From JAFGJQ01 sp964586145 (GTDB lineage: Bacteria; Planctomycetota; Phycisphaerae; UBA1845), in the NCBI GenBank assembly GCA_964586145.1, contig CAZPHH010000047.1, positions 1 to 37,787 on the forward strand: DNA of 37,787 nucleotides. The letters are read 5' to 3'. The position numbers were made by a program, and so were the translations under genes. Of the stretch, positions 15,888 through 24,543 are shown piece after piece. How positions within the stretch are numbered: the first letter of the stretch is position 1; each line of letters opens with the position of its first letter. The notes under the pieces were generated by a model. It was not told where the DNA came from and made no database searches. It saw only the letters and a list, made by a program, of their open reading frames with translations.

Positions 15888-17345
15888 GTGACGTGTGAAC
15901 CGTTGAATCCGTGGGTCCGCGAGGCGCTGAGCCTGGCCTCCGACACGAAGGAGGTGAGGCTGGGCCACGGTGCCATTCAGGAAGCCGCCGACGCGTTCGG
16001 CCGGTGCTTTGGCGACGCCGTCCCCATTGTTGTCGCCGATATCGCCACGTTCGAGGCTGCCGGGCGGAAGACCTTTGACGTTCTGAGCCGGGCCGGGCTG
16101 AACCCTGCGGACGCATTCGTATTCGAGGATCCCGACCTGCACGCCCGCCACAATTACGTCGTGCGGCTTCAGCAGCACCTCGGCTTGACGGAAGCGGTGC
16201 CCATCGCGGTCGGATCGGGAACCATCAACGACCTGGTGAAGCTGGCGGCGCACCGCTGCCGTCGGTCGTACATGGTCGCGGGCACCGCGGCGTCCATGGA
16301 CGGCTACACCGCATTTGGGGCGTCCATCAACCGCGCCGGATCGAAGCAGACATTCTACTGTCCGGCACCTCGAGCGGTGATCGCGGACCTGGACGTGATT
16401 TGTGAGTCCCCCGCCGAGTTGAACGCCGCCGGCTATGCGGACCTGGCCGCCAAGACGACCTCCGGGGCGGATTGGATTCTGGCTGACGCCCTCGGGATCG
16501 AGGCCATCACCCCGGAAGCCTGGGGAATGGTCCAGAACAAACTGGAGGACTGGCTCGGCGACCCCGCGGGCGTTCGGAGCCGGAGTCCGCAAGCCATTCG
16601 AAGCCTGATGGAGGGGCTCCTGATGACCGGATTTGCCATGCAGCGGTGCCAATCCAGCCGGCCGGCCTCCGGGGCGGAACACCAGTTCAGTCACCTGTGG
16701 GACATGCAGAATCATCAACACGAGGGCCGCACACCCCTCCACGGGCACAAGGTGGCAATCGGCACGCTGGCCTCCACGCTGCTGTACGAGGTGCTGCTGG
16801 AGGCGCCGATCCAGACGATCGATGTGCAGCGCGTGTGCGCGGAATGGCCTGAGGGAGGCACGATCGCGCGCCTGGCGACGCACGCCCACGAATCCCTGGC
16901 GCTGCGAGCAGTGGCCATTCGGGAAAGCCAGGCCAAATATGTGGATCGCTATGCGCTGTCTCAACGGTTGCACCGCCTCCAGAAAGTGTGGCCCGAGTTG
17001 CGCGGGCGACTGGCCGGCCGGTTGATCCGGTCTGACCGCCTGCGAGAAATGCTGACGGATGCGGGCGCGCCCACCGACCCCGACAGCATCGGCATCGACC
17101 GGCGGCGCCTGCGCCGTTCGTATGTTGAGGCGTACCAGATTCGCCGCCGATACACCGTGCTGGACCTGGCGGTGGAGTCAGGGATGTTGCCGTCCTGCCT
17201 GGACAGGCTGTTCAGCCAGGACGGGGCGTGGATCGCCGACGTCTGCCCGCCGGCTTCAACCCCATGCGCGAGCGCGCCGTGCGTGCCGAAGCGGAATGCG
17301 CAGTACAGGCCGGCGCCGGCCGATAGGGGAGAAACCAATCCATGA
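15888..17345 (+). CDS. sn-glycerol-1-phosphate dehydrogenase (AraM/EgsA type)
   Basis: A 485-residue iron-alcohol-dehydrogenase-superfamily enzyme. It would reduce dihydroxyacetone phosphate to sn-glycerol-1-phosphate with NAD(P)H, the stereochemistry typical of archaeal lipids and of Bacillus AraM. Visible motifs are VGSGTINDLVK (108-118, nucleotide binding), AGTAASMDGYTA (131-142) and CPAPRAVIADLDVI (158-171). Metal-ligand candidates are Asp195, His in SGAEHQFSHLW (261-271) and HGHK (285-288). It is longer than typical G1PDH (about 350-400 residues) at the C-terminus. The start is a GTG with no clear Shine-Dalgarno. Its stop overlaps the next ATG (ATGA). Confidence 0.85.
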   Translation: MTCEPLNPWVREALSLASDTKEVRLGHGAIQEAADAFGRCFGDAVPIVVADIATFEAAGRKTFDVLSRAGLNPADAFVFEDPDLHARHNYVVRLQQHLGLTEAVPIAVGSGTINDLVKLAAHRCRRSYMVAGTAASMDGYTAFGASINRAGSKQTFYCPAPRAVIADLDVICESPAELNAAGYADLAAKTTSGADWILADALGIEAITPEAWGMVQNKLEDWLGDPAGVRSRSPQAIRSLMEGLLMTGFAMQRCQSSRPASGAEHQFSHLWDMQNHQHEGRTPLHGHKVAIGTLASTLLYEVLLEAPIQTIDVQRVCAEWPEGGTIARLATHAHESLALRAVAIRESQAKYVDRYALSQRLHRLQKVWPELRGRLAGRLIRSDRLREMLTDAGAPTDPDSIGIDRRRLRRSYVEAYQIRRRYTVLDLAVESGMLPSCLDRLFSQDGAWIADVCPPASTPCASAPCVPKRNAQYRPAPADRGETNP

Positions 17346-18199
17346 CAAAGAACAGCGCCGCATTCGGCTCCATCCGGCACGTCGCGCTGGACATGGACGG
17401 AACGATCTACAAGGGGGAAACCCTGTTTGCATGGACCCCGGGGTTTCTGGCCCGGCTTGACGCGCTGGGCATCGGGCACACGTTCCTGACGAACAACTCG
17501 TCGCGCAGCCGGGAGGACTACCTGCGCCACCTGCGAAAGATGGGGATCGTCGCGACCGCCGACCAACTGTACACGTCCACGCTGGCCACGATCGACCACG
17601 TGGGGAAGGCCTATCCCGCGAGCCGCCGGCTTTATCTGATCGGCACGCCCAGCCTCGCCGATGAGTTCACAGGGGCGGGCTTCGAGGTGGTCACCGACCC
17701 CCAGAGCGAGGCGGAGCCCGACCTGGTGATCGTGGGGTTCGACACGGCGCTCGAGTACACCCGCCTGTGCAAGGCGGCCTGGTGGATCAAACGGGGCAAG
17801 CCGTTCATCGCGACGCACCCCGACCGCGTGTGCCCGACCGACCTGCCCACGGTGCTGGTCGACTGCGGCGCGGTGTGCGCGTGTCTGGAAAGCGCGACGG
17901 GTGTGGAACCGACGGCGGTGCTAGGCAAGCCGGACCCCCGCATGTTGACGGGCATTCTGCAGCGCTACGGGCTGGCGCCGCACGAACTGGCGATGGTGGG
18001 CGACCGGCTCTACACGGACATGGTCATGGCCCAGCGGGCGGGCGTGATGGGAGTGCTGGTGCTGACCGGCGAGGCCACAGCCGAGGACGCCGTGCAGTGG
18101 CCGACGCTGCCCACGGTGGTCGTGCCGAGCCTCAAGGAACTGGGAGACTCGCTGGCCCGCGCCCGCGGGGGCAGTTCGTCGGCCGCAGACGGGGAGTAG
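17342..18199 (+). CDS. HAD-IIA family phosphatase (AraL/NagD-like)
   Basis: A 285-residue HAD-superfamily IIA hydrolase. The catalytic motif DMDGT is at residues 17-21, motif II is TNNSS at 50-54, the GKPDP lysine motif is at 195-199 and the acidic motif GDRLYTD at 220-226. Family members dephosphorylate sugar or polyol phosphates, including AraL, phosphoglycolate and glycerol-phosphate phosphatases. It overlaps the G1PDH gene by four bases, repeating the AraL-AraM adjacency known from Bacillus. By context it may act on glycerol-1-phosphate, glycerol-3-phosphate or dihydroxyacetone phosphate. Specificity is inference. Confidence 0.88.
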   Translation: MTKNSAAFGSIRHVALDMDGTIYKGETLFAWTPGFLARLDALGIGHTFLTNNSSRSREDYLRHLRKMGIVATADQLYTSTLATIDHVGKAYPASRRLYLIGTPSLADEFTGAGFEVVTDPQSEAEPDLVIVGFDTALEYTRLCKAAWWIKRGKPFIATHPDRVCPTDLPTVLVDCGAVCACLESATGVEPTAVLGKPDPRMLTGILQRYGLAPHELAMVGDRLYTDMVMAQRAGVMGVLVLTGEATAEDAVQWPTLPTVVVPSLKELGDSLARARGGSSSAADGE

Positions 18200-18211
18200 A
18201 AGAACGGGATC

Positions 18212-19705
18212 ATGGATCGCTCGCAGACCATTGCAGGACTGACCGCCGCCGGCCTGGACGTGCTGGTCGTGGGCGGGGGCATTGTGGGGGCAGGCGTCGC
18301 CCGCGATGCGACCATGCGCGACCTGCGCGTCGGCCTGGTGGAACAGCACGATTTCGCGTACGGCACCAGCAGCCGCTCCAGCCGGCTGCTGCACGGGGGA
18401 CTGCGGTACCTGGCCCAGGGGCGGGTCGGACTCGTGCGCGAAGCCAGCATCGAGAAGCGCGTCGTGCATTCGATTGCGCCGCACCTGGCGGGGCCGCTCC
18501 CCTTTCTCTTTCCGACCTACGAATGCCCGCCCTGGGCCACCTGGGCTCGCTGGAAGCTGGGTGTCGGCGTCCGCCTGTACGACCTGTTGTGCGGCGGGCG
18601 CAATCTGGGGAAATCCACCTCCCTGAATGCCGCCCAGATGCTGGAGCGACTGCCGGGGGTCCGGCGGCACCGGCTGACCGGCGGCGTGTACTACTACGAC
18701 GGGCTCACCAGTGACGGACGCCTGGTCCTGGACACGCTGCGATCCACGGCCAACGCCGGCGGCATGGTATTGAACTACTGCCGCATGGAGTCGTCTGAGC
18801 CGGATGCCGACGGCTGGCGATGTCGCCTGTGGGATCGTCTCTCGGACACCCGCTTCGATGTGACCGCACGCTGCGTCGTCAATGCGACGGGGCCGTGGGC
18901 CCCGCAAGTCCGCCACAGCCGCGTGCGGCTCCGGCTCACGAAGGGCGTGCATGTCGTAGTGGAGCGGGCCCGGCTGCCCGTGCCCTGCGCCGTGGTCATG
19001 ACAGATGAGAAACGCATTCTCTTCGCGATCCCCTGGGGTGAACGGGTCATCCTGGGCACGACGGACACGGACTATGACGGGGTGATTGAGGACGTGCAGA
19101 CGGATCCCGAGGACACGCAGTACATTCTCGACATCGTCAACAATGCCTTTCCGGACGTCGCACTGGGACCGCAGGATGTCATCGGCGATTGGGCCGGCCT
19201 CAGGCCCCTGATCGCCGATCCTCATGGAAACCCGTCGGACATCTCGCGATCCCATGAGATTCGTTCACCCGCGCCGGGTTGGTGGGACGTAGCCGGCGGC
19301 AAGCTCACCACGTATCGACTGATGGCCGAACAGACGGTGGACCGAATCGGCCGGCACATCGGGCGAAAGCTCCCCCCCTGCACGACGGCCACGGTCCCGC
19401 TGGTGCGTGCCGAGGAGGCAAACGGCGTCAGCGGCATCGTTCCGCCGCCCGTGAGCCGCGAAGTGGTCCGGCATTGCTGCCGAAACGAATGGGCCGTACA
19501 CCTGGATGACGTCATGACCCGGCGTACAAGCTGGCGATTCTACTACCGCGACGCGGGAGAAACGGCCCCGCAGGTCGCCCGCTGGATGGCCAATTCGCTG
19601 GGTTGGGATGAGGAACGCGTCGCCCGGGAAGTCCGCCGCTACGCCGAGAGCACTGCAAAGGGCGTCAACGGCCGCGCCGGCGCGAAGAAGCCTGCCCTCG
19701 CTTGA
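18212..19705 (+). CDS. glpD: Aerobic glycerol-3-phosphate dehydrogenase
   Basis: A 497-residue FAD-dependent dehydrogenase of the GlpD/GlpA family. It oxidises sn-glycerol-3-phosphate to dihydroxyacetone phosphate at the membrane and passes electrons to quinone. The dinucleotide-binding motif GGGIVGAGVARDA is at 21-33, followed by GTSSRSSRLLHGGLRYL (51-67), a strong family signature. VVNATGPWA and RVILGTTDTDY follow in order, and a C-terminal domain completes a normal length. The ATG at 18212 lies 12 bases after the HAD stop, so the three genes form one operon under the attenuator leader. Confidence 0.94.
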   Translation: MDRSQTIAGLTAAGLDVLVVGGGIVGAGVARDATMRDLRVGLVEQHDFAYGTSSRSSRLLHGGLRYLAQGRVGLVREASIEKRVVHSIAPHLAGPLPFLFPTYECPPWATWARWKLGVGVRLYDLLCGGRNLGKSTSLNAAQMLERLPGVRRHRLTGGVYYYDGLTSDGRLVLDTLRSTANAGGMVLNYCRMESSEPDADGWRCRLWDRLSDTRFDVTARCVVNATGPWAPQVRHSRVRLRLTKGVHVVVERARLPVPCAVVMTDEKRILFAIPWGERVILGTTDTDYDGVIEDVQTDPEDTQYILDIVNNAFPDVALGPQDVIGDWAGLRPLIADPHGNPSDISRSHEIRSPAPGWWDVAGGKLTTYRLMAEQTVDRIGRHIGRKLPPCTTATVPLVRAEEANGVSGIVPPPVSREVVRHCCRNEWAVHLDDVMTRRTSWRFYYRDAGETAPQVARWMANSLGWDEERVAREVRRYAESTAKGVNGRAGAKKPALA

Positions 19706-19808
19706 ACCCGCCCCGGCCGTCGAGTAGCATGTCCCATTCGCGATTCCGGGCGAAGCCAGTCCGACTAGAGCGAGGAAACGGCGGTTATGGGACCGCCGGG
19801 GTGCCAGG

Positions 19809-21926
19809 TTGCGGTTCAGAATCCTACATAATTCAAGCCGGCGCCGGTCTGCGGGACGCGTCGTGCTGTTGGCCGGGTGCTTGTTTATCGCACTGGCCGA
19901 ACCCGCGCAGGCCTACATCGGGCCGGGCGCGGGGTTCGCCGTCCTGTCGTCGGCCCTGGTGATTCTGACCGCGATGCTGTCGGCCGTTCTCACCCTCTTC
20001 ACCTGGCCGGCACGCTGGGTGATCCGCGCCATCCGGGGCCGGCGGGCGTTCGCCCGGGCGAAGGTCCGTCGGGTGGTGTTCGTGGGGCTGGACGGCATGG
20101 ACGCCGGGCTGGTCGAGCGGTATATGGAAGAAGGCCGGCTGCCGAACCTCGCCGCCCTGCGGAAGAGAGGATATTACAGCCGGCTGGGCACCACGCTGCC
20201 GGCCATCACACCGACGGCGTGGTCATCGTTTCTCACCGGCACGAACCCGGGCAAGCACAGCATCTTTGACTTTCTCACCCGCGACAAGCGGAGCTACCTG
20301 CCGGTGCTCTCCTCGGTCCACATTTCCGGCGGCCGCAAGCCGAGCATCCGCCTGTTGCGCAAAGGCAAGCCGTTCTGGAACATCCTGGGCGAGCACGGCA
20401 TCTTCAGCAACATCATCCGGGTGCCGATCACGTTTCCGCCGGAGCGGTTCCGGGGGGTGCTGCTGTCGGCCATGTGCGTGCCGGACGTGCGGGGCAGCCA
20501 GGGCACGTTTTCGTTCTATACGACCCGTCCGCGCGAGGAGTCCATCTACGAAGGCGGCGAGCAGGTGCGGGTCACACGGGAGGGCAACCGCATCCGGTCC
20601 CACCTGGTCGGCCCGGAAATCGAGCGGAACGGCAGCAAAGCCGCACTTCGTGCGCCGTTTGCGGTAGAGATCGACGACGACAGAGAACAGGTGGTTGTCA
20701 CTGTCGGCGACACGAGCTTCACACTGGGCCGGCGGCAGTACACCCCGTGGATCACCGTCACGTTTGACGGCGGGTTCCGCCGGAAGGTGCGCGGCATCTG
20801 CCAGTTCCATCTGATCCAGACACAGCCGCACTTCGAGCTGTACGTCTCGCCCATCCAGATTGATCCGGAGAACCCGGCGTTTCCCATTTCGCATCCCACC
20901 GTGTTCAGCATGTACCTCTCCAAGAGCCAGGGCAAGTTCGCCACGCTCGGCCTGGCGGAGGACACGTGGGCACATAACGAGTGCATCCTGGAAGATCCCG
21001 GCTTCCTGCACCAATGCACCGAGGCGGACGAGGAACGCGAGCGCATGCTCATGGACGCCCTGGACAAGGTGAGCCAGGGCCTGGTCGTGTGCGTGTTTGA
21101 CAGCACCGACCGGGTGAATCACCAATACTGGCGCTATATCGACCCGAGGCACCCGGCCCGGCACGGTTTCGGCGACGAAAAGCTCGCCACCGCCATTCCG
21201 GACCACTACGCCCGGATCGACGCCATGCTTGGCCGGGTGCTGCAGCGCTGCGACCGCCCGGACACGGTCGTGATGATTCTGTCCGACCACGGGGCAACGT
21301 CATTTCGCCGCGGCATCGACGTGAACCGGTGGCTGATTGACAACGGTTACATGGCCCTCAAGGCGGATGCGAAGCCCGGGGCGCGGTATCTCGCCAATGT
21401 GGACTGGTCGCGGACGCGAGCGTACGCGAGCGGCCTGGCAGGCATCTACCTCAACCTCAAGGATCGGGAGGGCCAGGGCATCGTCGAGCCGGGCGAAGAG
21501 GCCGACCGCCTGCGCGACGAGCTGTGTGAGAAGCTCCGCGGGCTGAAGGACCCCCAGACCGGTGAGACGGCCATCCTGGAGGTCTACAACAGCCTGAAGT
21601 ACTACCGCGGGCCCTTCAAGGAAGAGGCCCCGGACCTGATGGTCGGCTACAACGAGGGGTACCGCGTCTCCTGGGAGGCGGCCATCGGCGACATCACGAG
21701 CCACGTTTTCGCGGACAACCACAAGGCGTGGAGCGCCGATCACTGCGTGGACCCGCGTCTGGTCCCCGGCATCCTCTTCTGCAATCGCACGATCGAGGCC
21801 GAGCACCCGCGCATCCTGGACCTGGCCCCCACCACGCTCGATCTGTTCGGCGTGGACGTGCCGAAGCACATGGACGGTCACGTACTGAAGGTCACGATCA
21901 AACCGGAAACGGAACAGGCAGGCTGA
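19809..21926 (+). CDS. Membrane-anchored alkaline-phosphatase-superfamily phosphodiesterase
   Basis: A 705-residue protein of the type I phosphodiesterase/nucleotide pyrophosphatase-like branch. An N-terminal signal (residues about 16-35) is followed by YIGPGAG and a second hydrophobic helix (about 42-66), anchoring the enzyme. FVGLDGMDAG (91-100) supplies metal ligands, and PAITPTAWSSFLTG (131-144) aligns with the nucleophile loop, placing Thr134 at the nucleophile position. VCVFDSTDRVNHQYW, MILSDHGATSF and WSADHC supply the remaining metal ligands. The start is a TTG at 19809; a GTG near 19863 would remove the basic part of the signal. The substrate is unknown. The next gene starts four bases after its stop. 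Confidence 0.85.
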   Translation: MRFRILHNSSRRRSAGRVVLLAGCLFIALAEPAQAYIGPGAGFAVLSSALVILTAMLSAVLTLFTWPARWVIRAIRGRRAFARAKVRRVVFVGLDGMDAGLVERYMEEGRLPNLAALRKRGYYSRLGTTLPAITPTAWSSFLTGTNPGKHSIFDFLTRDKRSYLPVLSSVHISGGRKPSIRLLRKGKPFWNILGEHGIFSNIIRVPITFPPERFRGVLLSAMCVPDVRGSQGTFSFYTTRPREESIYEGGEQVRVTREGNRIRSHLVGPEIERNGSKAALRAPFAVEIDDDREQVVVTVGDTSFTLGRRQYTPWITVTFDGGFRRKVRGICQFHLIQTQPHFELYVSPIQIDPENPAFPISHPTVFSMYLSKSQGKFATLGLAEDTWAHNECILEDPGFLHQCTEADEERERMLMDALDKVSQGLVVCVFDSTDRVNHQYWRYIDPRHPARHGFGDEKLATAIPDHYARIDAMLGRVLQRCDRPDTVVMILSDHGATSFRRGIDVNRWLIDNGYMALKADAKPGARYLANVDWSRTRAYASGLAGIYLNLKDREGQGIVEPGEEADRLRDELCEKLRGLKDPQTGETAILEVYNSLKYYRGPFKEEAPDLMVGYNEGYRVSWEAAIGDITSHVFADNHKAWSADHCVDPRLVPGILFCNRTIEAEHPRILDLAPTTLDLFGVDVPKHMDGHVLKVTIKPETEQAG

Positions 21927-21930
21927 GGCC

Positions 21931-24270
21931 ATGAATTCGAGCGTCTCGACATTCCGTTTCGACCCTTCCTGGCTCCGCTGCAGCGCGGCCCTCCTGATCG
22001 CGGTTCTGTTTGTTGTGGGCGGCTGCGACCGCCAACCACGGGCCCACAAGACTTCCGTTATCGTGCTGGGGTTCGACGGCATGGACCCCGCCCTCACGGA
22101 AAAGATGATGAACGAGGGCCGGTTGCCGAATTTCGCGCGACTGCGGGACATGGGCAACTTCGGGCCGCTGCAGACGGTCATTCCGCCGCAGAGCCCGGTC
22201 GCCTGGGCGACCTTTGCGACGGGCCTGAACCCCGGGGGCCACGGGTTGTTCGACTTCATCCATCGCGACCCGAACCCGCCGCCGCCAGCCCCGCCGATCT
22301 CGCCGTACTCCGCCATGGCCCGGACCGTCGAGGATCGGCCGTGGTATGCCAAGCCGTTTATCGCCGTACTGGGCGAGTCCATCGCGTGGGGCGACTACCG
22401 AATCCCCCTGGTATCCGCCCGGCACGAGTTGCTGCGGCACGGAACGCCGTTCTGGCAGTACCTGACGGAGGCCGGCGTGCCCGCCGCGGTCTACCGGCTG
22501 CCCGCCAACTTCCCATCCGTCCACATGCAGGGCGTGTCGTTTCGTGCCCTGACCGACATGGGCACGCCCGACCTGAGCGATTCCGTCGGTGGAAACTTCT
22601 CGTTCTACACCAGTGATAAGGATTTCAACTTCCGGCGGGAAATCGGGGGCGGAAGGGCCTACCCGGTTCAGATCATCAACGGCATGGTGCTGCCGGAACG
22701 TGCGGTGCTCACGGGAACGGTGAAGACCGTCCTGTCTGCCACCGAGTTCATCCTGCCCGGCTGGCACGCGCTGGAGGCGCGAATCGACGGCTTCGCCGGG
22801 TGCGCGGCCGTCGCAAGCCGCGGGTCCGGACGGGGCGAGTGCATCCGTGCCATCCGCTCGCTGGATCCTGTCACGCGAACCATCACGCTGGAAGCCCCGT
22901 TCGACTTTGATCTCAAGCCGGAGGCCCTGGTCAAGGTGTTCACGCCGTGCAAGCTGTACGGCCCCGCGAACACCACGGTGGCTGCGAAGGAACAGCCGGC
23001 ATTGGAAGCCAGTTGGACCGCCTATGTGGACCCCGAGCAGCCGGCGGCGTGCATCGAGATCGGCGGCCGGCGCGTCGTGATGCGTGAGGGCGAGTGGAGC
23101 GAATGGCAGCCCGTTCAGTTCCCCATGGCGTACGGGTTGACGGCGCCGGCCCTGCTGCCGCCGGTACCCGCGATGTGCCGGCTGTACCTACGCCGCGTGC
23201 GACCGACCTTTGAACTCTACGTGTCGCCGATCAACTTCGACCCGTTCGAGCCGGCCATCACGTTCTGCTCGCCGGATGACTTCTCGGTGGAGGTCGCCAG
23301 CGCGATTGGCCGGTATTACACGCAGGGGATGCCCGAGAACTTCAACGCGCTGAAAGAGAACATCCTGACGCGCGACGAGTTTCTCCAGCAGGCGGACATC
23401 GTGGAGGAAGAGCGTCAGAAGCTGCTGGGTTTTGCCCTGGACCATTTCCGCGGTGGGTTGCTCTTCTTCTACTACGGGGGGACGGATCTCGTTTCGCACA
23501 TGTTCTGGGGCGTACGCGACCCGGAGCACCCCGGCGTCACCGACGAGGAGCGGGTGAAATACGCGGAAACAGTTGAGCACTACTACATCGATGCGGACAT
23601 CATGCTCGGCCGCACGCTCGACTGGGCGGCCGAGAATGCGCCGGACGCCATTATCATGGCGATCAGCGACCACGGTTTCGAGACGTTCTCCCGCGGCCTC
23701 AACGTCAACAACTGGCTCCAGGAACACGGCTTCGCAAAGATGGGGCCGTTTCGCCCCTCCGAACCGCTCAACATCGACTGGGCCGAAAGCCGGGCGTACG
23801 CCCTGGGCATCAACGGCATCTACGTGAACCTCGCGGGCCGGGAGAGCCGGGGCATTGTGAAACCCGAAGACAAGCAGGCCCTGCTGGACGAGATCAGCCG
23901 CACGCTGCTGGCCGAGATCGACCCCAAGACGGGCCGGCACATCGTCGACACCGTGTACCAGTCTGATCGGGTCTACAGCGGTCCGTACGTCAAGACGCTG
24001 GCGCCGGACCTGCAGGTCGGCTACGCTCGCGGCTACCGGGCGAGCTGGGCCACCGGGCTGGCCTCGTTCGGAGACTCCGTCGTGGAGGACAACACCAATA
24101 CGTGGGGGGCCGACCACTGCATCGCGACGCACCTGGTGCCCGGCATCATCGTCTGCAATCGCCCGCTGACCGCGCAGGAACCCGGGCTGATCGATATGGC
24201 GCCGACCATCCTTCGGCGGTTCGGCATCACGCCGCCGGCCACGCTGGAAGGCCGGGACGTGTTTGAATAG
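21931..24270 (+). CDS. Lipoprotein alkaline-phosphatase-superfamily hydrolase, paralogue of the preceding gene
   Basis: A 779-residue lipoprotein with a signal ending at FVVGGC (residues 27-32). The catalytic domain parallels the upstream gene: VLGFDGMDPAL (45-55), PPQSPVAWATFATG (85-98), GGTDLVSHMFWG, AISDHGFETFSRG and WGADHC. By the same alignment the nucleophile position is Ser88 rather than Thr. The shared VNRWL/VNNWL, GIY(L/V)NL and LYVSPI motifs show descent by tandem duplication. An insert of about 150 residues (roughly 225-400) is unlike the partner. Different anchoring and a different nucleophile suggest the two act on related but distinct envelope substrates. Confidence 0.85.
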   Translation: MNSSVSTFRFDPSWLRCSAALLIAVLFVVGGCDRQPRAHKTSVIVLGFDGMDPALTEKMMNEGRLPNFARLRDMGNFGPLQTVIPPQSPVAWATFATGLNPGGHGLFDFIHRDPNPPPPAPPISPYSAMARTVEDRPWYAKPFIAVLGESIAWGDYRIPLVSARHELLRHGTPFWQYLTEAGVPAAVYRLPANFPSVHMQGVSFRALTDMGTPDLSDSVGGNFSFYTSDKDFNFRREIGGGRAYPVQIINGMVLPERAVLTGTVKTVLSATEFILPGWHALEARIDGFAGCAAVASRGSGRGECIRAIRSLDPVTRTITLEAPFDFDLKPEALVKVFTPCKLYGPANTTVAAKEQPALEASWTAYVDPEQPAACIEIGGRRVVMREGEWSEWQPVQFPMAYGLTAPALLPPVPAMCRLYLRRVRPTFELYVSPINFDPFEPAITFCSPDDFSVEVASAIGRYYTQGMPENFNALKENILTRDEFLQQADIVEEERQKLLGFALDHFRGGLLFFYYGGTDLVSHMFWGVRDPEHPGVTDEERVKYAETVEHYYIDADIMLGRTLDWAAENAPDAIIMAISDHGFETFSRGLNVNNWLQEHGFAKMGPFRPSEPLNIDWAESRAYALGINGIYVNLAGRESRGIVKPEDKQALLDEISRTLLAEIDPKTGRHIVDTVYQSDRVYSGPYVKTLAPDLQVGYARGYRASWATGLASFGDSVVEDNTNTWGADHCIATHLVPGIIVCNRPLTAQEPGLIDMAPTILRRFGITPPATLEGRDVFE

Positions 24271-24326
24271 GTTCGTGCCCGGCCCGCTGCGGTTGCGTTC
24301 GGCCGGGTCGGAAGGGAGTGGACAAC

Positions 24327-24515
24327 GTGGCCAAAATCAAGATCGACGATGTCCTGTACGACCGCGTCAAGCGGGTGGCCGACACCGCCGGCTACGCCTC
24401 GCCGGAGGAGTTCATCACGCACGTGATCGAGCGTGAGCTGGACAAGATCGCCCCGGACAACGTCAGCGACCAGGAAGTGATGGATCGGCTCCGCGGACTG
24501 GGCTACATCGAGTGA
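24327..24515 (+). CDS. Small ribbon-helix-helix-like protein
   Basis: A 62-residue protein (MAKIKIDDVLYDRVKRVAD...), composed of one short strand and then helices, the layout of CopG/Arc-type ribbon-helix-helix proteins. The middle reads YASPEEFITHVIERELDKI and the C-terminus DQEVMDRLRGLGYIE. GGGAG lies eight bases before the GTG at 24327, so that start is preferred over the GTG at 24318. It falls between a lipoprotein hydrolase and a membrane protein in the same direction. The C-terminal LRGLGYIE resembles the LRALGYVG end of sulfatase-like proteins such as the one at 5887, so a structural rather than DNA-binding role is possible. Confidence 0.7.
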   Translation: MAKIKIDDVLYDRVKRVADTAGYASPEEFITHVIERELDKIAPDNVSDQEVMDRLRGLGYIE

Positions 24516-24543
24516 AGAACCGTGTCGCGCCGGTGAGAATCGC

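Noticed and set aside
15656..15976. Longer GlpP frame starting at 15976
   Set aside because: It would pass through the attenuator and both promoters and is not family-like.
17921..19255. Minus-strand open frame of 444 codons
   Set aside because: It is antisense to the HAD and glpD genes and low in hydrophobic residues, as expected for a shadow.
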